DNA of 23,620 nt from a virus, in IMG/VR virus record IMGVR_UViG_3300042309_000102, positions 1 through 23,620 of that record. One strand, given 5' to 3'. Made by a program: the position numbers and the translations under genes. Shown piece after piece: positions 20,602 through 23,620 of this stretch (position 1 is the stretch's first letter; each line of letters starts with the position of its first letter). The notes below the pieces were generated by a model that ran no database searches, was not told the origin of the DNA, and was given only the letters and a program-made list of their open reading frames with translations.

Positions 20602-22196
20602 TGGCTGGTCAAAGTAGAACTCTCAAGCTTTCGATTCTTGGCGATGTAGATCAGCTCAAGAAAAGCCTCAACACCGGATCGACCGAGGTTGATGGTTTTG
20701 CTGGCAAATTAGGTGGATTTGCTAAAAAAGCCGGTGCAGCTTTTGCCGTAGCTGGAGCAGCTGCCGCAGCTTATGCTGGCAAATTGCTTGTTGATGGCGT
20801 TAAGGCTGCAATTGAGGATGAAGCAGCTCAAGCCAAATTGGCAACCACATTGGAAAATGTTACCGGTGCAACCAATGCCCAGATTAAAGCTGTCGAGGAT
20901 TACATAACACAAACAGCTTTGGCTAACGGCATCACCGATGATCAATTGAGGCCATCGCTGGATCGGTTGATCAGATCGACCAAAGATGCGACCAAAGCAC
21001 AAGAATTGCAATCATTGGCGTTGGACATTGCAGCCGGTACCGGCAAGGATCTTTCAGCCGTTTCTGAGGCTTTGGCCAAGGCGTACGATGGCAACTTAGG
21101 CGCATTAAAGCGTTTAGGTGTTGGCATCGATGATTCAATCATCAAATCAAAGAATTTTGATGCAGCCGCAGCTGCACTTTCAAAGACTTTTGAAGGTCAG
21201 GCATCAAAGCAAGCTGAAACATTTGAAGGCAAAATGGCGCGGCTAACTGTCGCATTTGATGAAGCAAAAGAAACTGTCGGATCCTATGTGCTAGATGCAC
21301 TCACGCCATTGGTCAGCGGTATCGTGGACAAAGGCATACCAGCGCTGACCGATTTTGCCAGCAATTTAGGCAAAAGCCTTGGGCCAGCATTTGGTCAAAT
21401 TGTCAAAGTCGTGCGCGATGATCTTTTGCCGATTTTGGTTTCATGGTGGAAATTTCTTTATAATGAAGTCATCCCGGCAATTGGCGGTGTTGTTGGCCCA
21501 ATCCTTGAAGGTTTGAAATCGGCATTTGATAAGATTAAAAAAGCAATCACAGACAATTCAGCGGAATTGCAACCTTTCTATGATGCGCTCGCAAAAGTAT
21601 GGGAATTTGTCAAAAAGTATTTGGTTCCACTTTTGGGCGATCAATTCAAAACAGCACTCGAAGCTATTGGCACAATTGTTGCTGGTCTAGTCACGGGCTT
21701 TTCAAAATTGGTTGGTTTTATCTCAAACACAATTACAAAAATGAAAGAATTTGTGAATTTCATCAAAGATAACCCCGTGACACGCTTTTTCTTTGGCGAT
21801 GATGGCTCAAAAGGTTTGAAAGCAAGCACATCGTTTCAGACACCGGTTCAACCTGTACTTTCGCCTGTTAGAAATCAAGATTTATTTTATGATCCCAATG
21901 GCGATCCGCGCACATTTACAGGCGCACCGCTAGAGGCATTTTCACCCGGTATGCAAGCTGCAATTTTACGCAAAAACGAATTGGCCGCGGAAACAGCACG
22001 ATTGCGAGAAGCACGCGAATCAGCGGCAGCTGCACGATTGGCGGCAACGGGTGGCCTTTCCACAGCTGAGCGAATCACGATCAATGTGAGCGGTGCAATC
22101 GATCCAGAAGGCACAGCACGCACAATTGTGGACACTCTCAATAATTCCTATTATCGCGGCACAAGCGGTGCAGGAGCTTTGGTTACAGCGCCATGA
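20601..22196 (+). CDS. Tape measure protein, copy 2
   Basis: 531 aa, one residue longer than copy 1, so the predicted tail length is the same. AAGGAG and ATG are placed as in copy 1. The middle hydrophobic region (SWWKFLYNEVIPAIGGVVGP) and the segment before TFTGAP are heavily changed. The ends, including NVSGAIDPEGTARTIVDTLN, are conserved. The stop forms an ATGA overlap with the hub gene, against a TAATG overlap in copy 1. Confidence 0.93.
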   Translation: MAGQSRTLKLSILGDVDQLKKSLNTGSTEVDGFAGKLGGFAKKAGAAFAVAGAAAAAYAGKLLVDGVKAAIEDEAAQAKLATTLENVTGATNAQIKAVEDYITQTALANGITDDQLRPSLDRLIRSTKDATKAQELQSLALDIAAGTGKDLSAVSEALAKAYDGNLGALKRLGVGIDDSIIKSKNFDAAAAALSKTFEGQASKQAETFEGKMARLTVAFDEAKETVGSYVLDALTPLVSGIVDKGIPALTDFASNLGKSLGPAFGQIVKVVRDDLLPILVSWWKFLYNEVIPAIGGVVGPILEGLKSAFDKIKKAITDNSAELQPFYDALAKVWEFVKKYLVPLLGDQFKTALEAIGTIVAGLVTGFSKLVGFISNTITKMKEFVNFIKDNPVTRFFFGDDGSKGLKASTSFQTPVQPVLSPVRNQDLFYDPNGDPRTFTGAPLEAFSPGMQAAILRKNELAAETARLREARESAAAARLAATGGLSTAERITINVSGAIDPEGTARTIVDTLNNSYYRGTSGAGALVTAP

Positions 22197-23440
22197 CCTT
22201 ATTCAACCCAATTTGGCGTGTGACCATTGCAGGTGTGCAATACCAAACGGCTATTTTGGCCAATCTGACGATTAGCAGCGGGCGCACAAACATTTATGAG
22301 CAGGCGCAGGCTGGGTACATCAATCTTGAATTGATCAACCTTGATCAATCAAACGTCACAATCGGACTTAACCAAGACATACTCGTGGAGTTGCAAGATT
22401 CCACAGCTACATTTGTGCCAATCTTTGGCGGCTCAATTGTTGAGGTTGGCATTGCCGTGGCTGAGGTTGGATCGGTCACTTACGCACAGCGAATCAACAT
22501 CATTGCATTGGGCGCTTTGGCAAGATTGCCCAAAGCTTTAACTGATGGCGTTTTGAATGATGATTTTGACGGCAACCAGATTTACACAATTTTAACGCAA
22601 GTATTGTGGAGCACATGGGCAGAAGTGCCACCGACACTAACATGGGCAACTTATGATGCGACCACACAATGGCAAAACGCTGAAACAAGCGGAGTAGGTG
22701 AAATTGATCGCCCAGGCAATTATGAGCTTGAAAATCGATCATCATCGGTCACGGATGTGTATTCATTGGTCGCAGCTTTAGCCACATCGGGATTGGGTTA
22801 CATCTACGAGGATGCTCAAGGCCGAATCGGTTATGCAGACAGTACACACCGAACCAATTATTTGGCGGTCAATGGGTATGTTGATCTCACAGCAAATCAC
22901 GCCTTGGCATCGGGTTTGAGCATCCAATCCCGCACGGGCGATGTTCGCAATACAATCACGCTCAAATACGGCAACAATTTAAACAAAGAAGTGAACGCGG
23001 TTGATCAGGCATCTGTCACCTCTTATGGTCAATTAGCACAAATTTTCAACACCACGATCAAACATGATGCCGATGCTCAGGATCAGGCGGATTTTTATCT
23101 TGAACTCAGAGCCAATCCGCGATTTAATTTTAACAACATCACTTTCGAGCTTACGAATCCAGAACTTGATGACAGCGACCGGGATGCCTTGATCAATGTT
23201 TTCATGGGTATGCCCGTGAACATCATGGATTTACCATTGAACATGAATTCAGGCGATTATCTGGGTTTCGTTGAAGGCTGGACATTTTCGGCCAGATACA
23301 ATCAGGTCAGCATTTCAATGATTTTGTCACCAGTATCTTTCTCATTGCAAGCCATGCGATGGAACGATGTGCCGGTGACAGAAAAATGGAACACCATCAA
23401 TCCAACCTTGGATTGGATCAATGCCACGATTGTGGCGTAA
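22193..23440 (+). CDS. Minor tail protein, probable distal tail or hub component, copy 2
   Basis: 415 aa, equal in length to copy 1. It starts MTLFNPIWRVTIAGVQYQTA. The most changed part is near residues 258-282 (GNNLNKEVNAVDQASVTSYG against GATSSSEESASDPASIALYG). The C-terminal GWTFSARYNQVSISM region is unchanged. AAGGAG for the next gene begins at its stop codon. Confidence 0.72.
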   Translation: MTLFNPIWRVTIAGVQYQTAILANLTISSGRTNIYEQAQAGYINLELINLDQSNVTIGLNQDILVELQDSTATFVPIFGGSIVEVGIAVAEVGSVTYAQRINIIALGALARLPKALTDGVLNDDFDGNQIYTILTQVLWSTWAEVPPTLTWATYDATTQWQNAETSGVGEIDRPGNYELENRSSSVTDVYSLVAALATSGLGYIYEDAQGRIGYADSTHRTNYLAVNGYVDLTANHALASGLSIQSRTGDVRNTITLKYGNNLNKEVNAVDQASVTSYGQLAQIFNTTIKHDADAQDQADFYLELRANPRFNFNNITFELTNPELDDSDRDALINVFMGMPVNIMDLPLNMNSGDYLGFVEGWTFSARYNQVSISMILSPVSFSLQAMRWNDVPVTEKWNTINPTLDWINATIVA

Positions 23441-23451
23441 GGAGAAAACAA

Positions 23452-23620
23452 GTGGCAAACCCAACAACGAACTTCAATTTTGTAATGCCCACACCGACAG
23501 ATTTGGTCACGGATTTGCCGGCTGATTTTGAAGTATTTGGTCAGGCTGTGGACACACAATTAGCAACTTTGACCACCAAAATTCAATTCAACAATCAAAC
23601 AGGCACAACATACACATTGG
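23452..23620 (+). CDS. Small structural protein, copy 2, N-terminal part (cut by window end)
   Basis: GTG 23452 opens MANPTTNFNFVMPTPTDLVT as in copy 1, and the frame stays open for 56 codons to the window edge. Only synonymous changes are visible in the part present. Confidence 0.8.
   Translation, partial: MANPTTNFNFVMPTPTDLVTDLPADFEVFGQAVDTQLATLTTKIQFNNQTGTTYTL

Larger units (their letters stand above)
14122..23620 (+). repeat. Second copy of the diverged genome repeat (cut by window end)
   Basis: It carries the terminase-to-tail genes again in the same order as 1-9487 and ends inside the small structural gene. All frames, overlaps and most ribosome sites are retained. Divergence is uneven: some tracts over 100 bases are identical, while others in the capsid, tape measure and hub genes are heavily changed. 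Confidence 0.95.

Noticed and set aside
1-23620. CRISPR arrays, insertion sequences or minus-strand genes
   Set aside because: No spaced repeats, transposase or terminal inverted repeats were seen. All minus-strand open frames overlie well-supported plus-strand genes.

Overview
The window carries tailed-phage (siphovirus-type) DNA. Every supported gene lies on the + strand, and genes are packed end to start, mostly with ATGA or TGATG overlaps. One complete genome unit of about 14.1 kb runs from the large terminase gene at 46 through an HNH endonuclease gene ending at 14174. A second, diverged copy of the same module starts at 14167 and continues to the window end, where it breaks off inside a tail gene. 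Bases 1-9487 and 14122-23620 are the same genes in the same order at an offset of 14121-14133 bases. By my own count the terminase proteins are about 92% identical and the portals about 96%.

Layout of the complete unit: (i) 46-4842, packaging and head: TerL, portal, a fused prohead protease-major capsid protein, and a head-tail adaptor. (ii) 4839-10843, tail: tail completion protein, tail tube, frameshifted tail chaperones G/GT, an HK97 gp10-like protein, tape measure, tail hub, a small structural protein, a glycine-rich adhesin and a putative fibre-associated protein. (iii) 10830-11715, lysis: CHAP endolysin and two small membrane proteins. (iv) 11818-14174, a compact early or accessory module: small membrane protein, a 201-aa unknown, two zinc-knuckle proteins, a PD-(D/E)XK-like nuclease, an exported lytic transglycosylase-like protein and an HNH endonuclease.

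No polymerase, primase, helicase, replication initiator, integrase, excisionase or repressor is recognisable. The unit therefore looks like a minimal, host-dependent, non-integrating phage, similar in scale and layout to the very small actinobacterial siphophages (Rhodococcus phage RRH1, the ~15 kb Arthrobacter phages). The middling-to-low G+C and the flavour of several proteins suggest an environmental, perhaps freshwater, actinobacterial host; this is inference. Two perfect TTATCCACA DnaA boxes at 13417-13438, followed by a G+C-rich run of hairpins, are the best candidate for a replication origin fired by host DnaA.

The two copies allow comparative inference inside the window. Both keep a CCCAAAA -1 frameshift site in the tail chaperone gene, with the -1 frame conserved and the 0-frame tail not. 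Both keep an internal ribosome binding site that would release a separate capsid protein from the protease-capsid fusion, within 110 identical bases. Both keep an identical hairpin-bearing leader before the adaptor gene, and a CGACTC/GAGTCG dyad at the HNH-terminase junction where the window itself begins. The head-to-tail arrangement may be a real concatemer or joined genomes, or an assembly switch between two co-occurring strains; the sequence alone cannot decide. No stretch longer than about 100 bases lacks a gene.
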